Assembly (NCBI GenBank): GCA_947176485.1 | Contig: CAMWQS010000057.1 | Coordinates: 1 to 9,371 of the forward strand | Reading direction: 5' to 3' | Origin: an uncultured Clostridia bacterium | GTDB lineage: Bacteria; Bacillota; Clostridia; Christensenellales; Borkfalkiaceae | DNA length: 9,371 nt | Shown here: piece by piece, positions 1 through 7,539 of the stretch | Position numbering within the stretch: the first letter of the stretch is position 1 | How the letters are laid out: each line of letters begins with the position of its first letter | Translations under genes and position numbers: made by a program | Notes under the pieces: model-generated | Seen by the model: only the letters and a program-made list of their open reading frames with translations | What the model was told of the DNA's origin: nothing | Databases searched by the model: none

Positions 1-2110
1 AGGGGAAGGCGGAGGTTATGCCGTCGCTCATAAAAATCACTATGTCGCCGTCCCGTAAAAGCTCGGTGCTGACGGTGGGGCGCAGATTTTCCAAAATGCC
101 CAAAGGTAGAGAGTTGCTTTCCAAAATTTTAATTTCACCCTCCCGCAAGATTATACCCGCGGGCGAGCCTATCTTTACGAAGTCCGCTCTGCCCGTATCG
201 AGGTTTACGGCGGCAATGTCTATGCAAGTGAACCGCTCGTCGCGGTTGAAGGAGAGCAGCTTGTTTATGGTTTTCAAAATGGTGTCGGCGGGCATCTCGG
301 CGCGGTAGAACGCCTCGATTAGCGATATTGCCGACTCCGAAACCTTTCTTGCGTATTCGCCGCTGCCCATTCCGTCGGATAAAGCCATTAAGAATGAGTG
401 TTCGTTTATGCGTATGACGGAGTGCGTATCGCCCGAAACCTTTTCGTCGCTTTTCACGGCGCACGCAACGCCGAAAGCCGCGTCGTAGCGGGGCGGGGCG
501 GTGAAGATTAAGCAGCTTTTTTCTTCGTCAAAGGCTATCTTGTCCTTTAAAACGAACTTGCGCTTTAAGGTGGCGGAGATAATATCCGTCATTGCTTTCA
601 AGTCGGTTTTGCCGAGGATAACCGCGCAAAGCTCGGTCGCGTCGTCGCCGTCTATGTAAACCTCGGGGCAAGAAATTCCGTGTGAGGATAGGGCTTTTTT
701 CACACCCTCGGCTGCGCCCGAAAAGCTCTGTGATTTGCTTAAATCAACGGCACAGCTTTTCATAACCTCGGCAACGCCGTGTGCTTGCTCTGCAAGCATT
801 TTGCGCCCCGAACGGGCGTTCTCCGTTTCGGTCATAAATCTTCGGTATTCGGCAAGTATGGCGTTCAGTCCGTTCAAAACGTCGGTGGGGCGGGCACAGT
901 TTAAAGTCATTTCGGAAGGCAAGTCGATTAAATTGACCCTGCCCTTAATACAGCCCGAGTCGATAAGCCGTTTAAAGCCCGTGTACACGCCCGTCTTTTC
1001 GCAACGGGAGTGCCTCTCGCAGTTCTTGCAACACCTTTCTTTCAGCTCGGTAAGCATACGCCCACGGGCGGCGTCCTCGCCCGTTTCGTCGTCAAGGGCA
1101 ATAAAGGCGCACTCGATTTCGCGGAAAACCTCGGATATTCTGTACAGCTTTTCACCCGTGCGGCGGCGGCTTCTTACCACCGCGGTTTCGGGCAACACCT
1201 CTTTGACGAGTAAACGCCGTTTGAGGTTGGCAAGCTTTTCTTCACGCAAGAGCGAGGGGATAAAGCAAGCGAGGAATAAAAGCAGTGCGTACACAACGAT
1301 AAGCGGAATTGCGCAGTTGTAGCACCCCGCGGCGTACATATAATACGCAGTAACTGCGGCGGTTATCGCACCGGCGGCGAAACGACCCGCGCCGCTGAAT
1401 AAAAGGGCTATCGTGGTTATTATTACGAATACCGTCAGCGGCAACAGCGAAAGGTTGACCACGGCGGACGGAAGGGCTATCGTCAGCCCAACGATGATTG
1501 CGGCGGGCGAGCGGGTGAGCCTTACCGAAAAAACTATTATCAGTGCACAAAAGCAGATATAAAACGCTTGACCGAAAAGTACGTACAGCCCGACCCCGCA
1601 CACCGCGTAGACCACGCCGAGGCACACCAACTCGTCCTCACGAAGTCGGCAGCGTTGTAACCTGAATAAAAGCGCGTAAACCGATTTAAGGCAGAAGTAG
1701 GAAAATACTATAATAACGCCCGCGGCAATTCCGCGCAGCGCGTAGCCGTTTGAAAGTATAAACTCACCGCCAAGCCACGGCGCAAAGGCGACGTAGGGGG
1801 CAAGCGCGATTATTAAGTAAGCTATCGCCTCGAAGCGGATTTTTCTGCCCGTTCTGCGGTATAAAAAAGTTATGACGCCTAAAAAAAGCCCCGCAAAAAG
1901 GCTCGTAAGGCTTACCGTTAAATTCAAGCTGACTATGGAAGAAAGCACGAAAAGTATGGGCGTGGCTATAACGCTTGCCCCGCATAAAAGGGCGGCGAAA
2001 AGCAAGCCTAAGGAAAATGGTACGCCCCGTACGGCACTGTTTAAGAATATAAAAGCTGCTAAAAAAGCAGCGTATACTAAAACGGTTTTTAAGTTGATTT
2101 TTAACGGCAT
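1..2110 (-). CDS. spoIIE: Stage II sporulation protein E, PP2C-type phosphatase (C-terminus beyond window)
   Basis: SpoIIE is the membrane serine phosphatase that dephosphorylates SpoIIAA, so releasing sigma-F in the forespore; it also acts at the polar septum through FtsZ. I translated the minus strand from ATG 2108-2110 and it stays open for 703 codons to the window edge. Residues about 8-283 are a run of hydrophobic segments (roughly 8-10 membrane spans). Residues about 284-545 are a soluble linker region with a cysteine cluster (CCKNCERHSRC, about residue 360), a pattern I associate with this family. The PP2C/SpoIIE domain follows, with the metal-binding motif LSDGMGSG (Asp about 579), then CIDIAAVNLDTG, VKIGSPAG, SLPLGIL and the late MSDG motif (Asp about 696). 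Bacillus subtilis SpoIIE is about 827 residues, so perhaps 50-100 residues lie outside. The start has no good ribosome binding site. The gene diverges from the LRR lipoprotein gene. Confidence 0.95.
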   Translation of the reverse strand, partial: MPLKINLKTVLVYAAFLAAFIFLNSAVRGVPFSLGLLFAALLCGASVIATPILFVLSSIVSLNLTVSLTSLFAGLFLGVITFLYRRTGRKIRFEAIAYLIIALAPYVAFAPWLGGEFILSNGYALRGIAAGVIIVFSYFCLKSVYALLFRLQRCRLREDELVCLGVVYAVCGVGLYVLFGQAFYICFCALIIVFSVRLTRSPAAIIVGLTIALPSAVVNLSLLPLTVFVIITTIALLFSGAGRFAAGAITAAVTAYYMYAAGCYNCAIPLIVVYALLLFLACFIPSLLREEKLANLKRRLLVKEVLPETAVVRSRRRTGEKLYRISEVFREIECAFIALDDETGEDAARGRMLTELKERCCKNCERHSRCEKTGVYTGFKRLIDSGCIKGRVNLIDLPSEMTLNCARPTDVLNGLNAILAEYRRFMTETENARSGRKMLAEQAHGVAEVMKSCAVDLSKSQSFSGAAEGVKKALSSHGISCPEVYIDGDDATELCAVILGKTDLKAMTDIISATLKRKFVLKDKIAFDEEKSCLIFTAPPRYDAAFGVACAVKSDEKVSGDTHSVIRINEHSFLMALSDGMGSGEYARKVSESAISLIEAFYRAEMPADTILKTINKLLSFNRDERFTCIDIAAVNLDTGRADFVKIGSPAGIILREGEIKILESNSLPLGILENLRPTVSTELLRDGDIVIFMSDGITSAFP

Positions 2111-2121
2111 GACTTTATGAT

Positions 2122-2150
2122 ATAATAAAGTCGTATAAAAAATTTGTCTT
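2122..2150 (-). promoter_or_regulatory. Possible spoIIE promoter with a degenerate Spo0A-like box
   Basis: Read on the minus strand there is AAGACA (-35, 4 of 6 matches to consensus) at 2150-2145, a 17-base spacer, and TATTAT (-10, 5 of 6) at 2127-2122. The plus-strand sequence TGTCTTA at 2145-2151 matches the Spo0A box TGTCGAA at 5 of 7 positions and overlaps the -35. In B. subtilis spoIIE is transcribed by sigma-A RNA polymerase with Spo0A~P. Initiation from this -10 would leave only about 5 bases before the ATG, so either the mRNA is nearly leaderless or the real promoter lies further upstream. The call is tentative. Confidence 0.3.
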
Positions 2151-2211
2151 ATAATAATTTTATTTGGCGTAATGCGGGACAAAGCGGGAATATAAATCGT
2201 TGTAACAGTGT

Positions 2212-2329
2212 CAGTTCCTCTAAACTTCGCATAACTGCGTTGAACTGCGCTTTTCTCGGGTTACGTACGCTCAGTACGCGCCCCGTCGAAAATGCTCGTT
2301 CGCCTTGTTCTGCTCGTTTATAGAAACCG
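2212..2329. repeat. Long imperfect palindromic intergenic element (MITE-like or structured RNA)
   Basis: The two halves of this stretch are imperfect reverse complements of each other. The centre is CGTAC (2264-2268), a loop GCTCA, then GTACG (2274-2278). Further out, GCTTTTCTCGGG on the left pairs with CCCCGTCGAAAATGC on the right. The left arm AGTTCCTCTAAAC near 2213-2225 resembles the reverse complement of the right end (GTTTATAGAAACC, 2316-2328). Each arm also has short internal repeats: AACTGCG twice on the left (2233 and 2243), and TGCTCGTT twice on the right (2293 and 2311). I see no open reading frame worth calling in it. It could be a small non-autonomous mobile element, a dispersed intergenic palindrome, or a transcribed hairpin. 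Whether it recurs elsewhere cannot be judged from this window. Confidence 0.55.
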
Positions 2330-2340
2330 ACGAATAGCTA

Positions 2341-2368
2341 TTGCAATTTTAGAATAGCGTGCTATAAT
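2341..2368 (+). promoter_or_regulatory. Predicted sigma-A promoter of the LRR lipoprotein gene
   Basis: A TTGCAA box (2341-2346, 4 of 6 matches) and a perfect TATAAT (2363-2368) are separated by 16 bases. Transcription would start near 2375, giving a leader of about 10 bases before ATG 2385, with GAGG at 2375-2378 six bases from the start codon as the ribosome binding site. Because the start site would fall at or within GAGG, the leader is very short and the exact start is uncertain. The promoter begins about 12 bases after the palindromic element ends. Confidence 0.55.
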
Positions 2369-2384
2369 ATAGGCGAGGCGCAAT

Positions 2385-4103
2385 ATGAACAAAAAGCAAC
2401 TTTTTATTAAACTTTTAATTATAGTGTTTGGCGGGGTAGCAGTATTTTTGCTTTCTTCTTGCTTTACCACGATGTACGTGTGGTCGTGCAAGAAAAGCTG
2501 TGTGGAATCCTGCAATTCATGCAATTCCTCATCCGAAGACGATATCAGCGGGCACGAGTACGGAATTTATTATTCCCTTTCCAACGACGGGGAGTACTAT
2601 TTGGTTGACGAAGTAGGCTATAAAGAAACTTTGGTTGAAATTCCCGAAACCTACGAAGGCTATCCCGTAATGGGGATAAGGAGGGGTGCGTTTACGCACT
2701 ATCATCACGGCTCGGGCTGCGGCGGCGATTATTCGATTGGAATGAACCTTACAAGCCTTACTTTGCCTAAAACTATAATAGTTATTGAAAGCGGAGTGTT
2801 TGCAAGTTATCCCGAGCATTACCGCGGTTACGACCCTTATTACAGTGAAGGCGCAACGTGCGATAAGCTTATTTACGAGGGCACGATAGAGGACTGGTGC
2901 AATATAGAGTTCGGCAGCTCGCCTTTTACCGGTGTAAAAGAGTTTTATATAGGCGGTGAAAAGGTAACCGATTTGGTTATCCCCGAAGGCGTAACCAAAA
3001 TCAACGAAAACGCCTTTGCATATTTCGGCGCACTTACGAGCTTAACCTTGCCCGCAAGCCTTACGGAAATAGCGGATTATGCGTTCTACGGTTGCTATAA
3101 CTTAGAAGAAGCTATATTTAAATGCACGGAATTAAACGTCGGACAATTTGCTTTTCAAAATTGCCAAAGCTTAAAAAAGATTGATTTTACGGGCGAAAAA
3201 CTCGTTTTGGGTAACGACGTCTTTGCGTATTGCTCAAGCCTTAAAGAGATAAGCTGGAACTCCATGGAAATTAAGAATATCCCTAAAGACGCTTTTATCG
3301 AGTGCTCCGCACTTGAAACGTTCGTTGTGCCCGCTTCGGTTGAAGCGATAGGTCAGAACGCGTTCGAAGGCTGTTATAATATTTCGGAAGTATATAATTT
3401 TTCAAACCTTGAAATCGTTGCGGGCTCGTTCTCGTACGGCGGCGTGGCGCGCTACGCGGGCACCGTTCATACGGCAGAGGAAGATAACACCCGTATCGTA
3501 ACCGAAGGCGACTATAAATTCGTCGTCAGCGACGAGAGTGCTACGCTGTTTAAATATACGGGCGAGGGCGGCGCGTTGAATTTGCGTGCACCTCAGGGCT
3601 TTGAAAGCTTTACGATAAGGGCAAACACCTTTTACGATAACGACCTTATAACGGCTGTAAATATCCCCGACTGCGTAACCGAAATAGGCGACTACGCGTT
3701 CTATTCTTGCGACAGCCTTCAATTCGTATCCGGCTGCGCGGGACTTAAAATTGTAGGCAACAGTGCGTTCAAATGGTGTTCGAAGCTTGAAACCGTTGAG
3801 CTTGGCAACGCCGAAGAAATAGGCGACGGAGCGTTCAGTAACTGTATTGCGTTGACCTCCGTAAGGCTACCCGAAACCTTGAAAAAAATCGGAAGCGGCG
3901 CCTTCAACAACTGTGGAAATTTGACTTCGATAGCCTTGCCGGCAAGCTTGACCGAGATAGGTCGCGGCGCGTTTGCGGACTGCACTGCGGAGCTGACTTA
4001 TGCGGGTACCGTTGAAGAGTGGCAAGCGATAACTTTAAGCAAAGACCCGTTTACGGACGTTACCGTAACTTGCACTGACGATGCTTGGACGGGTAAAATT
4101 TAA
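2385..4103 (+). CDS. Predicted surface lipoprotein with BspA-type (LRR_5) leucine-rich repeats
   Basis: The 572-residue protein starts with a lipoprotein signal peptide: lysines at 3, 4 and 9, a hydrophobic core (about 10-24), and lipobox LSSC with Cys26 as the predicted lipid-anchored residue. A cysteine-rich stretch follows (Cys35, 39, 43, 46: CX3CX3CX2C), then an acidic SSSEDD linker. The rest is repeats of the type LTSLTLPASLTEIADYAFYGC, typical of the BspA/LRR_5 family. Two modules are visible, about 58-345 and 376-565. Each opens with a short beta-rich segment ending in a repeat-like AF or TF, and each contains a Y-x-GT-[IV]-E-[DE]-W motif (164-171 and 539-546). There is no sortase signal or C-terminal membrane segment. 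Family members are often cell-surface proteins linked to adhesion or protein binding, but the partner here is unknown. It stands alone between divergent spoIIE and convergent mnmG. GAGG six bases upstream supports the start. Confidence 0.9.
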   Translation: MNKKQLFIKLLIIVFGGVAVFLLSSCFTTMYVWSCKKSCVESCNSCNSSSEDDISGHEYGIYYSLSNDGEYYLVDEVGYKETLVEIPETYEGYPVMGIRRGAFTHYHHGSGCGGDYSIGMNLTSLTLPKTIIVIESGVFASYPEHYRGYDPYYSEGATCDKLIYEGTIEDWCNIEFGSSPFTGVKEFYIGGEKVTDLVIPEGVTKINENAFAYFGALTSLTLPASLTEIADYAFYGCYNLEEAIFKCTELNVGQFAFQNCQSLKKIDFTGEKLVLGNDVFAYCSSLKEISWNSMEIKNIPKDAFIECSALETFVVPASVEAIGQNAFEGCYNISEVYNFSNLEIVAGSFSYGGVARYAGTVHTAEEDNTRIVTEGDYKFVVSDESATLFKYTGEGGALNLRAPQGFESFTIRANTFYDNDLITAVNIPDCVTEIGDYAFYSCDSLQFVSGCAGLKIVGNSAFKWCSKLETVELGNAEEIGDGAFSNCIALTSVRLPETLKKIGSGAFNNCGNLTSIALPASLTEIGRGAFADCTAELTYAGTVEEWQAITLSKDPFTDVTVTCTDDAWTGKI

Positions 4104-4120
4104 TTTTAGTTTTAGTAAAA

Positions 4121-4148
4121 AAGCCCCGCGCTAAACAGCGCGGGGCTT
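4121..4148. terminator. Strong bidirectional rho-independent terminator
   Basis: A perfect 12-bp stem (AAGCCCCGCGCT at 4121-4132, pairing with 4137-4148) closes an AAAC loop. On the plus strand it is followed by a T-rich tail (about 4149-4166). On the minus strand the A-run at 4117-4120 gives TTTT, then a weaker T-rich stretch. It lies 17 bases after the LRR gene stop and 6 bases beyond the mnmG stop, so it can end both convergent transcripts. Confidence 0.93.
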
Positions 4149-4154
4149 TATTAT

Positions 4155-6020
4155 TTATTTTTTCAGCATTGCCAAGTAAACCATTAATACGGTAATATCG
4201 GCGGGGTTCACGCCCGAAATTCTTCCCGCTTGCCCCAAGGTGAGGGGGCGGACGCGTTCAAGCTTTTCACGCGCTTCAAGCCGCAAGCCCTGAATTTTAG
4301 AATAATCTATATCGGGCGGCAGCTTCTTTTCTTCAAGCTTTTTCGCCTTTTCTATCTGCTGTCGGCTCTTGGAAATGTAGCCTTCGTATTTAACCGTCGT
4401 TTCAGCCGTCTTTATAACTTCCTTTTTAACGCCCTGCAAAATGCCGAAGTGCGCGCAGACATCCTCAACTTTCCCGCCGCGGCGGATAAGGTCGGCGTAG
4501 GTCGTGCCGTGCATATTGCCTAAAAGTCCGTACTCTTCACCGAACTTCATCGCGCCGTTATAATCGGCTTTGCCGTTTAATACGGATAAAACTTCCTCGT
4601 AAGTTTTCTTGCGCTTTGCAAACTTTTCCGCCCGCTCTTGCGTCAAGAGGGCGGTGTTTTCTATCTTGGGGGTCAAGCGGAAGTCCGCCGTGTCTTGCCG
4701 TAAATTCAACGCGTACTCCGCACGCGAGGTCATCATTCTGTACGGCTCCTCGGTGCCCTTGGTGCATAAATCGTCGATTAAAACTCCGATATACGCCTCG
4801 TCCCTGCCGAGTATAAGCGGGGGCTTGCCCGTGATTTTGAACGCCGCGTTTATTCCCGCAATAAGCCCTTGCGCCGCCGCTTCTTCATAGCCCGAGGTGC
4901 CGTTTATTTGACCCGCCGTGTAAAGCCCTTCGACCTTTTTAAATTCAAGCGTGGGGTAAATATCCAGCGTGTCTATGCAGTCGTACTCGATGGCGTAGGC
5001 GTAGCGCATAAATTCGCAGTTTTCAAGCCCTTCAACCGAGCGGTACATTTGTTTTTGTATATCGTGCGGCATAGAAGATGACATACCCTGAACGTAAATT
5101 TCGTTCGTGTCCGCACCCTCGGGCTCGAGGAAAATCTGGTGCCTGTCTTTGTCCGAAAAGCGCACGACCTTTGTTTCTATCGAGGGGCAATACCTCGGAC
5201 CCGCCGAGGTTATGTCGCCGTTATAGAGGGGCGAACGGTCAAGGTTATCAAGGATAATTTCGTGCGTGTACTTGTTTGTGTAGGTTATAAAACACTCGTG
5301 CGAGTTTGCAGGCGGAGCGTCGTGTAAAAACGAAAACGCGGGCACGCCGTCCTCGCCGTTTTGGCGGGTGCAAGCGTCAAAGTTTATCGTCCGTCCGTCA
5401 AGGCGGGCGGGGGTGCCCGTTTTAAATCTTCTGACTTTAAAGCCCAGATTTATAAGGTTTTCGGTCAGTTCGGTGGCGGGGGCAAAGCCCGAAGGTCCGC
5501 TCTTTTGGCGGTGTTCGCCCGTAACCGTTTCGGCGTTTAAATATACGCCCGTGGCAAGAATAACGGCTTTAGCCTTAAATATCCCGCCGTACGTCGTTAC
5601 AACGCCGCTTACCTTACCGTTTTCCACCAAAACTTGCGCACATTCGCCTTGAACGATATGCAGGTTATGCGTATTTTCAAGCGTGCGCTTCATCTCGCGG
5701 TGGTAGGCGTTTTTGTCGCACTGGCATCTGAGGGACTGGACGGCTTCGCCCTTGCCCTCGTTAAGCATTCTAATCTGCAACGCGGTCTTGTCTGCGTTGA
5801 CGCCCATTTCGCCGCCCAAAGCGTCTATTTCGCGCACGAGGTGCCCTTTAGCCGTGCCGCCTATCGACGGGTTGCACGCCATAAAAGCTATGCTGTCAAG
5901 GTTGAGGGTAAGCATAGCCGTATTTAAACCGAGCCGAGCGGAGGCGAGTGCGGCTTCACAGCCCGCGTGCCCCGCACCGACGACGATTATATCGAATTGT
6001 CCTTCTTCAAAAGTGCGCAT
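4155..6020 (-). CDS. mnmG: tRNA uridine-5-carboxymethylaminomethyl modification enzyme MnmG (GidA)
   Basis: MnmG is an FAD enzyme that works with the GTPase MnmE to place the (carboxymethyl)aminomethyl group on C5 of wobble uridine 34 in a subset of tRNAs, in the cytoplasm. The 621-residue length is normal for the family. The N-terminal dinucleotide-binding motif VVGAGHAG (13-20) is followed by the conserved ACNPSIGGTAKGHLVREID block (48-66). KTGTPARLDGR (200-210), RYCPSIETK with Cys278 matching the conserved family cysteine (276-284), GYEEAAAQGLIAG (377-389) and the C-terminal LGQAGRISGVNPADI block (595-609) complete it. The usual LRAQAD is LRCQCD here (97-102). mnmE is not next to it, although the two often sit together near the origin. 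It follows dnaA in the same direction after 105 bases. No Shine-Dalgarno is visible upstream; a hairpin occupies that position. Confidence 0.97.
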   Translation of the reverse strand: MRTFEEGQFDIIVVGAGHAGCEAALASARLGLNTAMLTLNLDSIAFMACNPSIGGTAKGHLVREIDALGGEMGVNADKTALQIRMLNEGKGEAVQSLRCQCDKNAYHREMKRTLENTHNLHIVQGECAQVLVENGKVSGVVTTYGGIFKAKAVILATGVYLNAETVTGEHRQKSGPSGFAPATELTENLINLGFKVRRFKTGTPARLDGRTINFDACTRQNGEDGVPAFSFLHDAPPANSHECFITYTNKYTHEIILDNLDRSPLYNGDITSAGPRYCPSIETKVVRFSDKDRHQIFLEPEGADTNEIYVQGMSSSMPHDIQKQMYRSVEGLENCEFMRYAYAIEYDCIDTLDIYPTLEFKKVEGLYTAGQINGTSGYEEAAAQGLIAGINAAFKITGKPPLILGRDEAYIGVLIDDLCTKGTEEPYRMMTSRAEYALNLRQDTADFRLTPKIENTALLTQERAEKFAKRKKTYEEVLSVLNGKADYNGAMKFGEEYGLLGNMHGTTYADLIRRGGKVEDVCAHFGILQGVKKEVIKTAETTVKYEGYISKSRQQIEKAKKLEEKKLPPDIDYSKIQGLRLEAREKLERVRPLTLGQAGRISGVNPADITVLMVYLAMLKK

Positions 6021-6032
6021 AGTAATAGAATT

Positions 6033-6060
6033 ATTGCCCGAACTTTTTCGGGCAATTATA
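6033..6060 (-). promoter_or_regulatory. Hairpin and TATAAT upstream of mnmG
   Basis: A perfect 10-bp inverted repeat (ATTGCCCGAA at 6033-6042 with TTCGGGCAAT at 6047-6056, 4-base loop) ends 12 bases before the mnmG start codon. On the minus strand a perfect TATAAT (6060-6055) overlaps its promoter-distal edge, but I see no good -35 box at 16-18 bases. If used, transcription would begin inside the hairpin, so only read-through RNA from dnaA would carry the full fold. The sequence after the hairpin is not T-rich, so it is a poor terminator. Its role is open. Confidence 0.4.
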
Positions 6061-6125
6061 GTTGATTTGAGTTTTGTAGGTTTTGCGGTAACGCAATTAA
6101 GATACGTGGTTAAGCGGAACGCTTA

Positions 6126-7475
6126 TTATTTCTTTAAAATGATGTTTTTAATATCGTCTATGTCTTTTGCTATCTTGTCGTTCACGCGGCACATTTCGTC
6201 AACCTTGTCGCGGGAGTATAAAACCGTGGTGTGGTCGCGCCCGCCAAGCTCTTTCCCGATGGAAACGAGGGGCAGAGATAGGAGCTCGCACATTAAGTAG
6301 CAACAAATCTGGCGGGGGATAACGACTTCCTTTTTCTTGCTTTTGCCCAAAAGGTCAGCCTTCGTTATGTGATAATAGCCCGTTACGCCCGAAATTATGC
6401 TTGCTGCGGTTATTTCTTCCTTGCCGCTTTCGGATATCGCTTCGGAAAGTGCGCTTCTTGCAAGCGCGATGCTGATGGGTTCTTCGTGCAGCTTGGATGC
6501 GAATATAACCTTCGTAAGCCTGCCTTCAAGCGTTCTTACGTCGTCGCCCGAATCTTGCGCGAGGAAGGTCAAAACGTCCTCGGGCACGATGCACTTCTTT
6601 TCCAAAGCCTTGCGCTTTAATATCGCAATTTTCGTTTCGAAGTTGGGGGGAAGTATATCGAACAAAAGTCCGCCCGCGAACCTCGTCCTGAGCCTTTCTT
6701 CAAGTGCGTCCAGCTTTTGAGGGGGCTGGTCGGAGGTGATTACTATCTGCTTGCCCTTTGAAACGAGCTCGTTAAAGGTGTGGAAGAATTCCTCCTGAAC
6801 GGCTTTTTTGTTTTCGATTATCTGAATATCGTCGATAATAAGTACGTCCGCGTTGCGGTAGTACTGCCTAAGCTTATTGCTCTTTTCGCGTGCGTCGGGG
6901 CCGCGACCTGTGAACATGGTGTCGATAATTTCGTTGACGAACTGCTCACTGGTTACGTAAACGACTTTAAGCTCGGGCTTGTCCTCGATAATTCTGTTTG
7001 CGATTGCCTGAATTAAGTGGGTTTTGCCAAGGCCCGTGCCGCCGTATATAAACAGAGGGTTGTAGGTGCCCGCGGGGTCGTCCGCAACCGAACGCGCCGC
7101 AGCGTATACGAATTCGTTATTCTTACCGACGACGAAGCTGTCGAAGGTGAACTTTTTGTTTAAATTGGTGGGGGGCGTGTAGTTTTCCTCGGTGGGGGCG
7201 TTGTACGCAAAGCCCTCGCTGCCCTCGACTTTAAGGCGGAAGTCGGAAATACCCACGTCGGCTTTTATTATAGCCTCACGCATTTTTTCGGCAAGCGTGC
7301 CCGAAATATATTTAGCAAAACTTTCGGTGGGGGTTTCAAGCACGATAAATCTGCCGTCGATATCGACGGGTACTAACTTTTCAATGTAAGTCGTGTAGTT
7401 GATGTAAGAGATAATCTCGTGCATCTTTTCTTTGATGGGGTTATAAATAAAGTCAAAGTTTGCTTTTTCTGCCAT
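6126..7475 (-). CDS. dnaA: Chromosomal replication initiator protein DnaA
   Basis: DnaA is the AAA+ ATPase that binds DnaA boxes, melts oriC and loads the replicative helicase; it also acts as a transcription factor. At 449 residues it matches Firmicutes DnaA. Domain I (about 1-85) is followed by a short linker (domain II). In the AAA+ core (about 108-325) I see FDSFVVGKNN, Walker A GGTGLGKT (145-152), Walker B VLIIDDIQ (211-218), sensor I ITSD (246-249), the arginine-finger region LEERLRTRF (258-266) and the sensor II region DDVRTLEGRL (311-320). Domain IV carries the DnaA-box-binding helix-turn-helix, PRQICCYL (387-394) and the signature GGRDHTTV (411-418). Ribosome-binding signals are weak: AAGG is only 2 bases from the ATG, and AAAGGA is 14 bases away. 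It diverges from recF and reads toward mnmG. The usual partner dnaN is absent here. Confidence 0.98.
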   Translation of the reverse strand: MAEKANFDFIYNPIKEKMHEIISYINYTTYIEKLVPVDIDGRFIVLETPTESFAKYISGTLAEKMREAIIKADVGISDFRLKVEGSEGFAYNAPTEENYTPPTNLNKKFTFDSFVVGKNNEFVYAAARSVADDPAGTYNPLFIYGGTGLGKTHLIQAIANRIIEDKPELKVVYVTSEQFVNEIIDTMFTGRGPDAREKSNKLRQYYRNADVLIIDDIQIIENKKAVQEEFFHTFNELVSKGKQIVITSDQPPQKLDALEERLRTRFAGGLLFDILPPNFETKIAILKRKALEKKCIVPEDVLTFLAQDSGDDVRTLEGRLTKVIFASKLHEEPISIALARSALSEAISESGKEEITAASIISGVTGYYHITKADLLGKSKKKEVVIPRQICCYLMCELLSLPLVSIGKELGGRDHTTVLYSRDKVDEMCRVNDKIAKDIDDIKNIILKK

Positions 7476-7493
7476 AACCTTACCGATTTTCCT

Positions 7494-7521
7494 TTGAATT
7501 TTTAGATAGTTTTGCTATAAT
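7494..7521 (+). promoter_or_regulatory. Predicted recF promoter
   Basis: TTGAAT (7494-7499, 4 of 6 matches) and a perfect TATAAT (7516-7521) lie 16 bases apart. The start site would be near 7528, giving a leader of about 58 bases before ATG 7586. No clear Shine-Dalgarno precedes the recF ATG (the sequence there is TGACTGAAAA). Confidence 0.5.
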
Positions 7522-7539
7522 ATTATTGTGCTGTAAATA

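Noticed and set aside
735..1322. Plus-strand reading frame of 195 codons opposite spoIIE
   Set aside because: Serine-rich, low-information translation lying antisense to the continuous SpoIIE frame; no ribosome binding site or motif.
2318..2524. Minus-strand reading frame of 68 codons overlapping the lipoprotein start
   Set aside because: It covers the predicted promoter and signal peptide of the plus-strand gene and has no motif or ribosome binding site.
6033..6056. Rho-independent terminator for dnaA
   Set aside because: The stem is good, but the sequence after it on the minus strand (AATTCTATTACT) is not a T-run, and the hairpin is only 12 bases from the mnmG start.
5713..6300. Plus-strand reading frame of 195 codons across the mnmG start, spacer and dnaA end
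   Set aside because: It is antisense to two certain genes and its translation shows no family motif. Crossing the spacer is chance.
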